A stretch of 64,000 nucleotides of DNA from Chryseobacterium sp. E1 (GTDB taxonomy: Bacteria; Bacteroidota; Bacteroidia; Flavobacteriales; Weeksellaceae): assembly GCA_019203745.1 (NCBI GenBank), contig CP078104.1:2082501-2146500 (forward strand), written 5' to 3'. The position numbers and the translations under genes are program-made. Below, one piece after another: positions 41,891-52,917 of the stretch. Within the stretch, counting starts at the first letter, position 1, and every line of letters begins with the position of its first letter. Under the pieces are notes generated by a model, which saw only the letters and a program-made list of their open reading frames with translations, ran no database searches and was not told where the DNA came from.

Positions 41891-43183
41891 TTAATTATAT
41901 TCTTCTTTATTTTCTGAATAAGGGAAAGGAACGAATAAGGTCACTAGAAATGCTGGAATTGTAGCAATCAGTACCCAGACAAAGAATATTTTATATCCTA
42001 CCCAGTCACTGATCATTCCGCTGAACATTCCGGGAATCATCACTCCCAGGTTCATAATTCCTGTCGCAAATGCATAATGGGCTGTTTTGTGTTTTCCGGG
42101 AGCAATTTGCTGCATCATGTACAGCATCAGGCCTACAAAACCAAATCCATATCCAAAATACTCTACCACTACAGCAATTCCTACAGGTAAAAGATCAACC
42201 GGCTGATAATGGGCCAGTAATGCATAGACCACAAACGGGATATTGAAGGCACAGCACAACCATATCAGTGATTTTTTTAACCCTCTGGCTGAGATAAAAT
42301 ATCCTGCCAGCACAGATCCCAGAATAAATGCTGCTGATCCGTATGTTCCATAGATAAGCCCGATATCAGATGTTGATAGACCTAATCCTCCCGAAGTTCT
42401 GGGTGCTTTAAAAATAATGGTGCTATTTTTATAGCGAAGCCTTCTGCAAAACGGTATAATATAATGAACAGGACTGACCAGAGAATGCTTTTTTCGTAAA
42501 GAAAGAAGTGATAACCTCCAACAGTTCTTTACGGACGTTTCCAGCTGTTTTTTCCTGTTTCGGGACCTCATCTCTCTCTTCTTTCGGAAGGATGAGATAA
42601 TGATAAACTGCCAAAGCAAAAAACAATAAAGCATAGATCACCATAATGATCATCCAGGCATGGGTAACTCCTTTTGTTTTTTCTAAAACTCCTGCAAAAT
42701 AAACGAGTGCACCGCTGCTTATGATCTTCGCCAGATTGTAAAAAGCTCCCTGCCAGCCAATATATCTCGCCTGTTCTTTATTGGAAAGAAGCCCAATATA
42801 CGTTCCGTCTGCCACCACATCATGGGTGGCTCCGCAAAATGCCATTACGGCAAAAAGTGCAATACTGTATTTGAAAAAGTCGTGCAAAGGCAGACTTAAT
42901 GCAATTAAAGCAAACAGAATTCCTATGGCAAACTGGGTAAAAACAACAAAGAACTTTTTCGTTTTATAGATCTCCAGGAAAGGGCTCCAAAGAGGTTTTA
43001 AAGTCCAGGAGAACATGATAAAGGCTGTCCAGAAGGTAATCTGCGAATCCGAAACACCCATATCTTTATACATGATTCCGGAAACTGCATTAATGGTTAC
43101 AAAGGGAACCCCATTGCAAAATATAATGTAGATATCCAAAGAATTGGCTGGATCCGACGTACTCCGGAGTTGTTGTTTCCCAT
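41891..43183 (-). CDS. Major facilitator superfamily transporter (PUL inner-membrane permease)
   Basis: About 431 residues from ATG 43181-43183 (MGNNNSGVRRIQPILWI); losses near 43113, 42478 and 42414. About 12 hydrophobic segments. It resembles the AmpG/SLC-like group: YFAMGVPFVTINAVSG, WTLKPLWSPFLEI, FCGATHDVVADGTYIGLLS, GWQGAFYNLAKI and the C-terminal half with VVEYFGYGFGFVGLMLYMMQ. It probably carries Man-GlcNAc or another disaccharide to the cytoplasmic GH130 encoded next to it. Confidence 0.88.
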
Positions 43184-43346
43184 ATTTAAAAATAAGATTC
43201 TAAAGAAAAAGAGAACATCTCAAAATTTCATTCCGGCTAAAACGAAACTATAAATTTATAAGAGAGCCTACGTTACCCTCCTGCCTGAATGAATCAGATA
43301 TAATCTGACTTTTGAGATGCCTCTGTATTGTTAAATGATCTGACTG

Positions 43347-44968
43347 TTATTTTTTATCCCACCATAATCTGGTTCCTCCGGTGTCAGGACCGTTAAGCGT
43401 CTGTACTGCCTGTTGGTAATTGTACAAAGAAGTTTTGGTATCAATAGTAAATGGAATTCTTCTGATCATTGCTTCTGTACTGATGGCACCACCACTGTCA
43501 TTCTTTCTTATTTTGAATAGGACAGGATATCCGGTTCTTCTCTGTTCAGCCCAGGCTTCCGGCCCATTCGGATAAAGAGAAAGCCATTTCTGAGTAATGA
43601 TTCTTTCTAATTTTCTCTCATTGGTATCGCTGTTGTTCCATGCAATGGTGATGGTACTTAGCTGAGGGTCTCCAACAGGTATGTTATTCGCTGCATTTTT
43701 AGGATCAACATAAGGTGCTTCTGTAGAAGTGGTATCAGCCAGATAAGCACCAACATTAGCACTTTTTCCCCATTCGCCGAAAGACTGCTGAACTCCCGTT
43801 GTGTAGTTGGTTTGAATATCACCTGCTCCGGTATATCCTCTTAAGGCAGCCTCTGCTTTCAGGAACCAGGTTTCTGCAGCAGTGAAAAGTTTCATTTACC
43901 ATCAGTTCCGGAGAAGTAATCACCGGTTGCTGACTTTGCCTGCGGTTGTGAAAAAGCTCCATAGGTTGATTTACCATTTAAAAGATCAATCCCCTGGCGT
44001 ACTCCAATATATTTCCCTGTACGTCAGCATCATTGGCAGGAATAGCATAAGCGGGAAGTCTTGGATCATTATATCCGTTCATATAAGCCATCAATGGAGC
44101 TCCAATTAAACAGTCTCCCCATGAGTAAATGATAAAGCTCAATTCAGACTGCCCTACACTGAGCAAAGCATTGTCTGCATTATCGGTAATCAATCCTGCG
44201 GATGACGCTAATGCTTCTTCTGCGTATTGTTTTGATTTTGCAGGATCAGCATAGCTCATTCTCATAGCTAGTCTCAACTTCAGAGAATTGGCCAGCTTTG
44301 CCCATTGAGCCATATTTCCCCATATACTAAATCTGCTTTTTTCAAAGCTGTTTTGTCTTCTACGCTCTGTGTTGCAGAAGTGGCAATCACTTTCTGTAAA
44401 TCAGCAATAGCTGAGCTGAGATCGGTGATAAAATAATTATAAGCATCCTGTTGAGAGTCAAAATCAGTAGTCCCGTTAGGATTCGGCTTTTCATATTTGC
44501 TGTAGACTACAGGCCCGTGACTGTCTGAAACTCTTGCTGCCGTAATGACTTTCAGGACCTTTTTAACAGCCAGTGTTCCTGTAAAATCTACTCCTTTATA
44601 GATATTTGTAGCGGCATTGTCAATGATAATGGAATAATTGAAAATATCCTGCTGTCTGGCAATGATTCTGTTATTCCATCCGTCCATCATAGAATACGTA
44701 AGGTTATTTACCCCTCCATTGAATGGTGTCGCTGTACTAAACATACCGCTATACATATCGGCGCTAAGGTTAGGATATAGCTGATAATCTGACTGCAACC
44801 CTCTTTGAATGGATTTCATAGGGTCAACAACGGCAATAAAATCTGCATAAAAATTTTCAGGGCCCCTGCTTTTTGCTGATTGTATTCTTCGAAGTCGTCG
44901 GTACATCCTGAGGCAGAAAACAGTACTGCAACACTGAACACAAATGTTTTAATATGATTGATTTTCAT
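43347..44968 (-). CDS. SusD/RagB-family glycan-binding lipoprotein
   Basis: About 541 residues; losses near 44863, 44317, 43997 and 43893. Start ATG 44966-44968 with signal peptide and lipobox SASGC. It belongs to the SusD-like second type (SusD_2): APENFYADFIAVVDPMKSI, LSFIIYSWGDCLIGAP, AETWFLKAEAALRG and a C-terminal block RKLERIITQKWLSLYPNG, EAWAEQRRTGYPVL, RRIPF. Repeated helices form the TPR-like scaffold. It is encoded 18 nt after SusC. It caps the SusC barrel at the outer surface and binds the glycan. Confidence 0.92.
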
Positions 44969-44986
44969 TTTTAGTAATTGTAAAAG

Positions 44987-47950
44987 TTAGAAGTTCGCTT
45001 TTAATGATAATCCGATGGATCGGGTAACCGGAAGTCCAAATGAATCTACTCCTACCCCTCCAGGTGTATTTCCTGATACCTGTTCCGGATCAAACGGTGC
45101 TTTTTGTAGAAGAAGAATAAATTGGTTCCCACTAAACTTACCGTTGCATTTCTCATATATTTTGAATTGATATCAAAGGTATATGAAATGGAGGCCTGGC
45201 GTAAACGTACTGTTGTAGCACTATACAGATATGCTTCATCAATTCCTTTTCCATATCCTTCTGTAGTTCCTACGGTTTTATAATAATCTTTTGCATTCGT
45301 CAGACCGGTATAAGCCTGTCCGGCATTTGGAGTTCCCGGTGCATATACCGCATTGGGAACAGATACTCCTCCGGCATCTCTGGCATCGGCAGTAGCCTGG
45401 CTTACCCCATACAAATCATTGGCTTTTTCTGTAAGAGAAAGAACTTTCCCTCCAAATTTTCCATCAATAAGGAAAGAAATTCCCAGCTTACCAATATTAA
45501 AGGAGTTATTGAATCCCATGATAAATTTAGGGTTCAGGTTACCCAGATAAGTAGGGATGCTTTCTGCCAATGGGACTCCTTTATCATTTACCAGAATACG
45601 TCCCTGGTCATCTCTCTTAAATTTAATTCCATAAAGATCTCCGAAAGAGCCTCCCAGCTTCAGCTTGGTGTACTCTCCCCCTCCGGCCAGTGAGAAAAAT
45701 GTTTCTTCCGGAATAGGCAGACTTGAAGGAAATAATTCAACAATTTTATTTTTGTTGGCTGAGGCATTCACTGTAGTGGTCCAGCCGAATTTTTCTGAAT
45801 TGAAAACTTTATAAGATAGTGAAGATTCAAAACCTGTATTACGGATTTTTCCTGCATTGATGTAGTACCATCCCGGCTTCAATCCTCCAAAATAGGAATC
45901 TATCTTTGTCTCCAGCAGCTGGTTACTTGTATTGGAATTGTAGTAAGTAATATCAAAACTTAATCTATTATCCAACATCCTCAGCTCGGTACCCGCCTCA
46001 AACGTTTTATTGAATTCAGGTTTTGGAAATAAATCTTTCTGCGTAGGATCTGTAATAAAAGAGCTTCTTGGAAATACAAGTGTTCCTGCATCTACTCCAT
46101 AGGTATATCCTTTATTGTATTCAATCATTGCATTGGAGATATTGGTGGGCAACCCCAATCCGACCGTTGCATAAGATCCCCTTACTTTCCAGAAATTAAT
46201 GACTTCCGGAAGTTTGAAAACAGAAGACAATATAGCATTAGCCCCTACAGATTCGTAATCAAATCCTGTTCTCCTGTTAAAGCTAAACTGGAATCCCAGT
46301 CGTTTCTGAAGGTCATATCTACATAAAACATATTTTTGTAGCCTATGGAAGCACTCGCAAAAACAGACTGTACCTGTTTTTTCATGTTGGTATAGATATT
46401 ATGATATCCGTCTCCTGGAGCCCTTTTTAACCCCCATGTAAGATTGTTTAAGGTGAAAAGGTTAGGAATTACCAAATAAGCATTATCTATCTGTGTTATT
46501 TTGTTTCTTGTCGTGTTGGTACTTGCTCCCACTGTAAAATCTAAGGAGATGGACTCGTTTATTTTAGGACTACCAATAAGCAACACATCACCATAGGTAG
46601 AAGAGTTCTCATAGGTGTTTTTTAGAATCCGTCCGTTAATTCCCTCATTCACAGCCAATAAACTAGGTGCTGAAAAAGCAGCAATATCACGCTGGCTATC
46701 TGAAATATTCCAGCTATAATTCCCTCTTACTCTTGCAGATAACCACGGATTGATCTGATAGGAAAGCGCAACGGCTCCATATGCATTTTTATTGGCTACT
46801 GTAACAGGATTTCTGTTTAGAATCCAGTAAGGGTTCTGTGTTACCGGGTTTCCTTTGAAACTTCCATCCGGGTTAACTTCCCACCAGTTTTGTGCAGGTA
46901 AAAATCTTTCTTTATTTAAATAAGAATAATTATTTGGTCCATATTGATCAAAATCAACTCCTCTAGGTAGCCAATACAAACTTGTTAAAGGAGAAAAAGA
47001 AGCTCCCGGTGTCTGTCTGTTCTTGCTTTCCTGTAATGAACCGATAAAATTGGCATCCAACGTCAGTTTATCATCCAGAAACTTACTTGAATTTCTGAAA
47101 GATATATTATACTGATCAAAATAGCTTATAGGAACAACTCCTTTATTGGTAGTATTCCCAATAGAAAAATAATTGGTTGATCTTTCGTTTCCAGACTGGA
47201 ATGAAAGGCTGTTGACCCACGTTGTTCCTGTCTGCAGAAAATCTTTAAGGTAATCCTTAGATTCTCCTTTTGCACCCCAGCTTTCCGTTGACTGTCCCGG
47301 CTGCTGACCTGCAACAGCTGGATCATAGGACAAATAACTGTGCTGAAGCTTTGGAAGACTATAAGCTCTTTCCACTGTAAGACTGCTACTATAAGTGATC
47401 ATACTCTTTCCTGCACGTCCTTTTCTGGTAGTAATCAAAATAGCTCCGTTCCCTCCGGCAGAACCATACAATGCTGACGCAGAGGCTCCTTTCAGAAAAT
47501 TGATGCTTTCAATATCATCAGGATTGATGGAACTCAGTACATCTCCGGGATCCGGCATATTGGAATACTGTCCGATATCTGCTGATTTTCCGGTTCCATT
47601 GATAATAGGAATTCCATCAATTACATATAGTGGTTGTGTAGTGTTTACAATTTATCTCCTCTCATTATCACCCTTACGGAACTCCCTACACCATTGGTTC
47701 TGTTAACCTGTACATTGGAAACTTTTCCATTGATTGAATTTAAAAGATTGGGAGTTTTCACTTCTGTAAGCTCATCGCCGCCAATCTGCTGACTGGAATA
47801 CGTAAGGGAGCGTGCCTGCCTTTTGATCCCCAAAGAGGTGACTACGACCTCCTGAATGTTGGTTGTCTTCGTAGTGTCAGCCGATTTTTGTTCCTGTGCG
47901 GTAGCAGAAAGTGAAAAAACGAACAGAACGGGTATAACTGCTTTTCTCAT
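44987..47950 (-). CDS. SusC/RagA-family TonB-linked outer-membrane transporter
   Basis: About 988 residues; losses near 47652, 46254 and 45110. Signal peptide MRKAVIPVLFVFSLSATAQ. The TonB-box-like stretch TNIQEVVVTSLGIKRQ is followed by the plug (LLNSINGKVSNVQVNR, SSVRVIMRGDKS, PLYVIDGIPII, IESINFLKGASASALYGSAG, GAILITTRKG) and a large barrel ending GLSLKANF. The CarboxypepD_reg-like domain usual in front of the plug is missing. It imports the released oligosaccharide together with SusD. Confidence 0.93.
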
Positions 47951-48293
47951 AAGGTTTAGATTCGTTAGATTTAATTGAGAATCAATGACATTACTTCATA
48001 TTTTCAATACACAGAGATTATTATTTTTTCAGCAATATTTTGCCGTTTATGTATTAAATTATTTAAAGTTTTGTTAAGATTTAATTCACATTGACAAATC
48101 TAAATTTTGTAACCAGTCTGATATAATACTATTTTATCATAAAACGATATTATTTTTTCAGCGATCAAAAACAAAAGTAAATAACACTCTATCTATCAAC
48201 AAAATACGCTCCCTATCCAATAATTAAAAAAAAGTGGATTTATTTTAAAATAAGATCAATAAAATATTTAAAAAAATGAATTTCCGGTCACTA
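47951..48293 (-). promoter_or_regulatory. Regulatory region upstream of SusC
   Basis: 343 bp without a gene. CAAATCTA at 48095-48102 is the complement of TAGATTTG (perfect TAnnTTTG) and gives a leader of about 140 nt before SusC. The region is very AT-rich. No inverted repeat obvious enough to name an AraC site was found. Confidence 0.45.
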
Positions 48294-49169
48294 TTATTCA
48301 ATCTTTTTCACACCTTTAAACTGTTCTCTGAATTCAGTTGGCGTTGTTTTTTTGATCGACTTAAAGACCTTATTAAAATTCGCAATATTGTTGAAACCTG
48401 CTTCAAAGGCAATTTCAAAAACGGTAAGATTTTTTTCCATCAGCCAACGGGCTGCATAGCTGATCCTGATCTCATTCAGATAATTGATAAATGTTTTCCC
48501 TGTTCTTTTTTAATAAACCGATTAAAGGTCACATTGCTCATATTGACCAGTGAAGCCACTTTATCCAGGGTGATCTTGTTTTCAAAATTCTTATGCACAA
48601 AATCATGGATGCGTTTCATTTTATCGTTATCAGCAAAGGTTTCAAGCTCTATGCTGTAGGATGACAGAAGAGTTTTATCCTCTGCAGTGGCCAGCTCATT
48701 CAAAATCTTCATAATTTCTATGAAAGACTCAAAACTGTTCATTTTAGATAAATTCAGAAACGAATCTTTCAGTTTTTCAGCAGTTTCTGCAGAAAAGAAT
48801 TCCCCGGATAGAATCTTTCATCAAATTATTGATGGGTTTCAGGATATTTTTCTCCATTAAAGACTGGTTAAAGAAATCCTGATTAAACTGAACCGTAATC
48901 TCGTGGGTCTTCCTGTTTTTGCATCTGTAATTGGCCCAGCAATGAGGCAGGTTCGGCCCTACCAGCACCAGTTCTATATTCCCTATTTCACCGGTATGGT
49001 CCCCAATCATTCTCCGGTACCCTTTGCCTTTGTAGATAAAATTTATTTCAATTTCAGGATGATAGTGGTAAGGAAAATCAAATGAGGCTTTGATTCTGTC
49101 AAATACCAGAAAACTGTCTTCAGGAGATAGTGGAGTTATTTCTCTGAGAATATTTTCTAATTCGCTCAT
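48294..49169 (-). CDS. AraC-family transcriptional regulator of the PUL
   Basis: About 292 residues; single losses near 48807 and 48509. N-terminal cupin-type sensing domain (FDFPYHYHPEIEINFIYKGK, GNIELVLVGPNLPHCW) and C-terminal pair of HTH motifs (ITLDKVASLVNMSNVTFNRF; LTVFEIAFEAGFNNIANFNK, TPTEFREQF). It is at the head of the leftward PUL and probably senses a mannose-containing ligand to activate susC. Bacteroides PULs more often use hybrid two-component or SARP regulators; an AraC cupin-type is usual in flavobacterial loci. Confidence 0.88.
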
Positions 49170-49348
49170 GCAGGCAGTTTTGAAAAAAGAGTTAATAATA
49201 GAGTTAGCAGTACAAATATTTGTAAAATTGATAAAATAATATCAATGTAAAAACATATTTTATGTTTTTTTATTCTGAATTTTATATGCAAATCAGAACA
49301 AAAGTAGATTCCTGAAGTGTTTTTGTATCTTTAAACTAAAGTTAAAAT
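49170..49348. promoter_or_regulatory. Divergent control region of two AraC genes
   Basis: TACAAATATTTGTA (49211-49224) is a perfect 14-bp palindrome. AAAAACATA and TATGTTTTT (about 49250-49270) form a second inverted repeat. Both lie between the two divergent AraC genes and could be operator sites. Confidence 0.4.
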
Positions 49349-50212
49349 ATGCCGCAATCCCTTATTTTTGAAGATCAGTATAAAAGACTTGGGCTGAAAT
49401 TCTTTTCAGAAGAAAATCTGGAGCATTTCAACAGCAATCAGTTTAAAACGGATATTAAAGTATTTTTTATTCCTTCAGGGTATGAGCTTATGGTAGACTT
49501 TAATCATTATCAGGTCAAAAACCTTCCCTGTTTTTCCTTACCGGCCAGCATCTGCAGATAAAAAATGGAAAAGACGAGTCTATATTTCTTCATTATAACC
49601 GTGATTTTTACTGCATCCAGATCCATGATAAAGAGGTAGCCTGTGACGGACTTCTCTTTCATAATGTATTTGAAATTCCTTTTGTAGAACTTGATGATTC
49701 CGAAGTATTACTGATGAAGAATCTCTTTCAGAACATTCAGGATGAACTTGAGTGGAATGATTCTTCTGCGGAAGAAATGATAAGAACGTATGTAAAACAG
49801 ATCATCATCCGGGCAACCAGAAAATGGAAAAAGAAAATCTGGATAATGATGTAATAAAAATTCCCGGCAGTGAGCTAGATATATTCAGAGATTTCAGCCG
49901 CCATCTGGAAATTCATTTCAGAGAAAAACACAATGTGGCAGATTATGCAGCCCTGCTTCATCTGGCTCCGAAGACGTTAACGCATAAATTTAAAAATCTG
50001 AATCTGGATTCTCCGAACCAATTGATCATCAACAGAATTTTACTGGAAGCCAAAAGGCTGCTATTTTATACCGATAAACCTGTGAAGGAAATTGCCTATG
50101 ACCTCGGTTATGAAGATCCGGCTTATTTCAACCGGCTTTTCACAGGAAAAACTGGAAGCACTCCTGCAAATTTTAAGAAAAATTACTCGTCGGGAAAAAG
50201 TACAATATTTAA
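49349..50212 (+). CDS. AraC-family transcriptional regulator
   Basis: About 289 residues; breaks near 49535 and 49836 and probably the A run at 50195-50199. N-terminal sensing part (FFIPSGYELMVDFNHYQ, ESIFLHYNRDFYCIQIHD). C-terminal AraC domain: HNVADYAALLHLAPKTLTHK, DKPVKEIAYDLGYEDPAYFN, RLFTGKTGSTPANFKKNY. Restoring the last A gives the ending KKYNI and a stop at 50210-50212, clear of the osmC promoter; the uncorrected frame runs to 50246. It may regulate osmC or be unrelated. Confidence 0.82.
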
Positions 50213-50248
50213 GTCTTTTTATCTATTGAATCTGCTTCTTAACTGATC

Positions 50249-50256
50249 TATCTTTG
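50249..50256 (+). promoter_or_regulatory. -7 box of osmC
   Basis: TATCTTTG matches TAnnTTTG, 44 nt before the osmC start. Confidence 0.5.
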
Positions 50257-50300
50257 TAACATCAAAATCAAACAATATTAAAAATAAAAAAACAAACATT

Positions 50301-50720
50301 ATGAGACGTAACGCAACAGCCGTTTGGAACGGTACCATTAAAGAAGGTAAAGGACATTTAACTACTCAGAGTACAACTTTAAACCAGACTCAATATTCTT
50401 TCAACAGCCGTTTTGCGGATGGTGTGGGAACCAACCCTGAAGAGCTGCTGGCAGCTGCACACGCTGGATGTTTCACCATGAAACTGGATGCAGAACTTTC
50501 ACAGGCAGGCTACAATCCGGAAGAGCTGAAAACAACTTCTGTTATCACTCTTGATCCCAACATTGGAAAAATCACAAAATCTGAACTGACCTTAACCGCA
50601 AAAGTTCCAGGAATTTCAGAAGAAGAATTCCAGAAATTTGCAAAAATAGCTGAAGAAGGATGCCCTGTAAGTGCTGCCTTCAATTTTGAAATCACTTTAA
50701 ATGCTACTTTAGAGCAGTAA
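50301..50720 (+). CDS. OsmC-family peroxiredoxin
   Basis: 139 residues, intact. It reduces organic hydroperoxides using two cysteines: [15 protein letters not shown] and [11 protein letters not shown]. The family start [16 protein letters not shown] and [16 protein letters not shown] are typical of OsmC proper and not Ohr. It is monocistronic, with its own promoter box. Confidence 0.93.
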   Translation: MRRNATAVWNGTIKEGKGHLTTQSTTLNQTQYSFNSRFADGVGTNPEELLAAAHAGCFTMKLDAELSQAGYNPEELKTTSVITLDPNIGKITKSELTLTAKVPGISEEEFQKFAKIAEEGCPVSAAFNFEITLNATLEQ

Positions 50721-50784
50721 AATAAAGGTAAAGATCATTAAATCTGAGTGTAAAATTCTACTCAGATTTAATTTTAAAACAAAA

Positions 50785-50815
50785 TATACCAATTGGTATA
50801 TTTTTGTATATTTGC
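50785..50815 (+). promoter_or_regulatory. TetR operator overlapping promoter
   Basis: ATATACCAATTGGTATAT (50785-50802) is a perfect 18-bp palindrome just upstream of TATATTTG (50808-50815, TAnnTTTG). Bound repressor would block its own promoter, so the TetR gene is probably autoregulated. Confidence 0.7.
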
Positions 50816-50834
50816 ATCATTATAAACAACTTCA

Positions 50835-51439
50835 ATGTCAAAAGCAGAAAAAACAAAACAGCATATCATTGAGAAAACAGCGACTCTTTTTAATACAAAG
50901 GGTTATATTTCCACATCGCTTTCAGACATCACACAAGCAACCGGGCTTACGAAGGGCAGCATTTACGGAAACTTTGAAAACAAAGATGAAGTCGCCATAG
51001 AAGTTTATAAATATAATGCAGGATTACTGAGCAGAACCCTCAGCCGATCTTTCGGGGATGAATTTTCTACTTCTCTGGATAAACTTCACGCTTTTGTTGA
51101 TTTTTACAGAAAAAACTGGCCGGCTGTTTTTTCAAACGGAGGCTGCCCTCTCATGAACGCAGCAACAGAAGCAGATGATTCTTTTCCTGCCCTGAAAAAG
51201 CAGGTTAAAAATTCTTTTGAGCTATGGATGGACAAAATTTCATCAGTTATCCGTCAGGGACAAAAGAATAAAGAGATCAGTGAAAAATTAATGCCGGGCA
51301 ATATGCCTCAACGTTTATTATGCTGATTGAAGGTGGAATACTGCTTTCAAAAACCATGGGTGATCAAAGTTTTCTGAACCATGCTTTAGACAGGATCACA
51401 TATATGATTGATCATGAATTAAACATCCTTCCATCATAA
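50835..51439 (+). CDS. TetR-family transcriptional repressor
   Basis: About 201 residues; one A is missing near 51290. N-terminal HTH: TLFNTKGYISTSLSDITQAT, GLTKGSIYGNFENKDEVA. The ligand domain starts YKYNAGLLSRTL and ends YMIDHELNILPS. A perfect palindrome overlaps the promoter. The next gene, a thiolase, begins 11 nt downstream, so the pair is an operon and the ligand could be a fatty-acyl compound (inference). Confidence 0.88.
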
Positions 51440-51449
51440 ATTATACAAT

Positions 51450-52716
51450 ATGGAAACAAAAAGAGTGGCCATTGTAGGATATAACAGAATCCCCTTTGCC
51501 AGAATGAATACCACTTACACGGACCAGGGAAACCAGACGCTTTTGCTGTCAGCACTCAACGGACTTATTGACCGTTACCATCTGAAAGGAAAACGGCTTG
51601 GGAAGTTGCCGGAGGTGCAGTCATCAAACATATTTCCGAAAGCAACCTCATCAGAGAAACCGTAATGAATACCTCCCTCCACCCGGCAACTCCTGCATGT
51701 GATCTTCAGCAGGCATGTGATACAGGTATTGAAGCAGCCATTTATATCGGAAATAAAATTGCGCTGGGACAGATAGAAAGCGGTATCGCCTGTGGTGTTG
51801 AAGCCATGAGCAATATTCCTTTTGAATCTTCTCCAAGATTAAGAAAAGCCTTGTTAAAAGCCAATAAAGAAAAATCTGCTTTTGGAAAACTGGAAGCAAT
51901 TATTAAGTCCGAAATTAAAAGACTGGATGCCGATCCCTTACAAAGGACAGGAACCGAAAACAGGGTTGGTAATGGGTGAGCATACTGAAATCACTGCCAA
52001 ATATTACAATATCCCAAGAGAAGAACAGGATGAACTGGCATTCAGAAGCCATCAGAACATGGCCAAAGCTTATGATGAAGGCTTTTTGATGATATGATCA
52101 CTCCTGCTTTTGGTATTTACAAAGATAATAACCTGCGAAGAGATACCAGCTTAGAAAAATTATCGCAGCTGAAACCTGCCTTTGATAAGCAAAACGGGAC
52201 TTTAACGGCAGGAAACTCCACTCCTTTTACTGATGGAGCTTCAGCAGTTCTGCTGGCCAGTGAAGAATGGGCAAAAGCCAATGACCTTCCTGTACTGGCT
52301 TATATCACGTTTTCAGAACTGGCAGGGATAGAATATGTTGAAAACCGACAAAACTTACTTCTCGCCCCGGTTTTTGCAGCAGAAAGAATGCTGAAGAAAG
52401 CAGGGATGAATCTGGAAGATTTTGATTATTATGAAATTCATGAAGCTTTTGCAGCACAGGTCCTGGCTACCCTTAAAATCTGGGAAAATGATGATCTTGC
52501 AAAAAAATTCGGACTGGAGAAAGCATTAGGACGCATTGACAGGAGCAAGCTGAATGTAAAGGTGGAAGTCTGGCTGCAGCTCATCCATTTGCGGCCACCG
52601 GTGGAAGGATTATTGCTACTTTGGCGAAACTCCTCCATGAAAAAGGCAGCGGAAAAGGCTTTATATCCATTTGTGCAGCCCGTGGACAAGGTATAACCAT
52701 GATTTTAGAGAAGTAA
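51450..52716 (+). CDS. Acetyl-CoA acyltransferase (thiolase)
   Basis: About 423 residues; breaks near 51602, 51937, 52088 and 52560. It cleaves 3-ketoacyl-CoA or condenses acetyl-CoA. Blocks: VAIVGYNRIPFAR at the N-terminus, ACDLQQACDTGIEAA (nucleophilic Cys in ACDTG), GVEAMSNIPF, TGLVMGEHTEITAKYYNI, YEIHEAFAAQVLATLK (HEAFA), then GGSLAAAHPFAATGGR and ICAARGQG (second catalytic Cys). It resembles the FadI-type subgroup. Downstream of the TetR gene. Confidence 0.85.
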
Positions 52717-52784
52717 TATTTACCCTAAAAATTATTTCAAAAGCTAAAATCTTTTTATTATGCATTAAATAATATGCTTTAATA

Positions 52785-52825
52785 TTCGTCTGCAGCGAAA
52801 GAAAATTGATAATATTGCAGACGAA
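52785..52825. repeat. Inverted repeat between thiolase and fabF
   Basis: TTCGTCTGCA (52785-52794) and TGCAGACGAA (52816-52825) are perfectly complementary with a 21-nt spacer. It may be a weak terminator or an operator for fabF. Confidence 0.5.
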
Positions 52826-52917
52826 AATTAGATGCTTAAGAAAGAAGCAAAATGAAGCATGGGTAAACCGGGTTTATCTCATGAAAGTCTAATCGATTTA
52901 AAATTAGTAACTACAAT

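Noticed and set aside
49349..50246. AraC gene ending at 50246
   Set aside because: The last residues are not AraC-like; one added A at 50195-50199 gives an ordinary ending and a stop before the osmC promoter.
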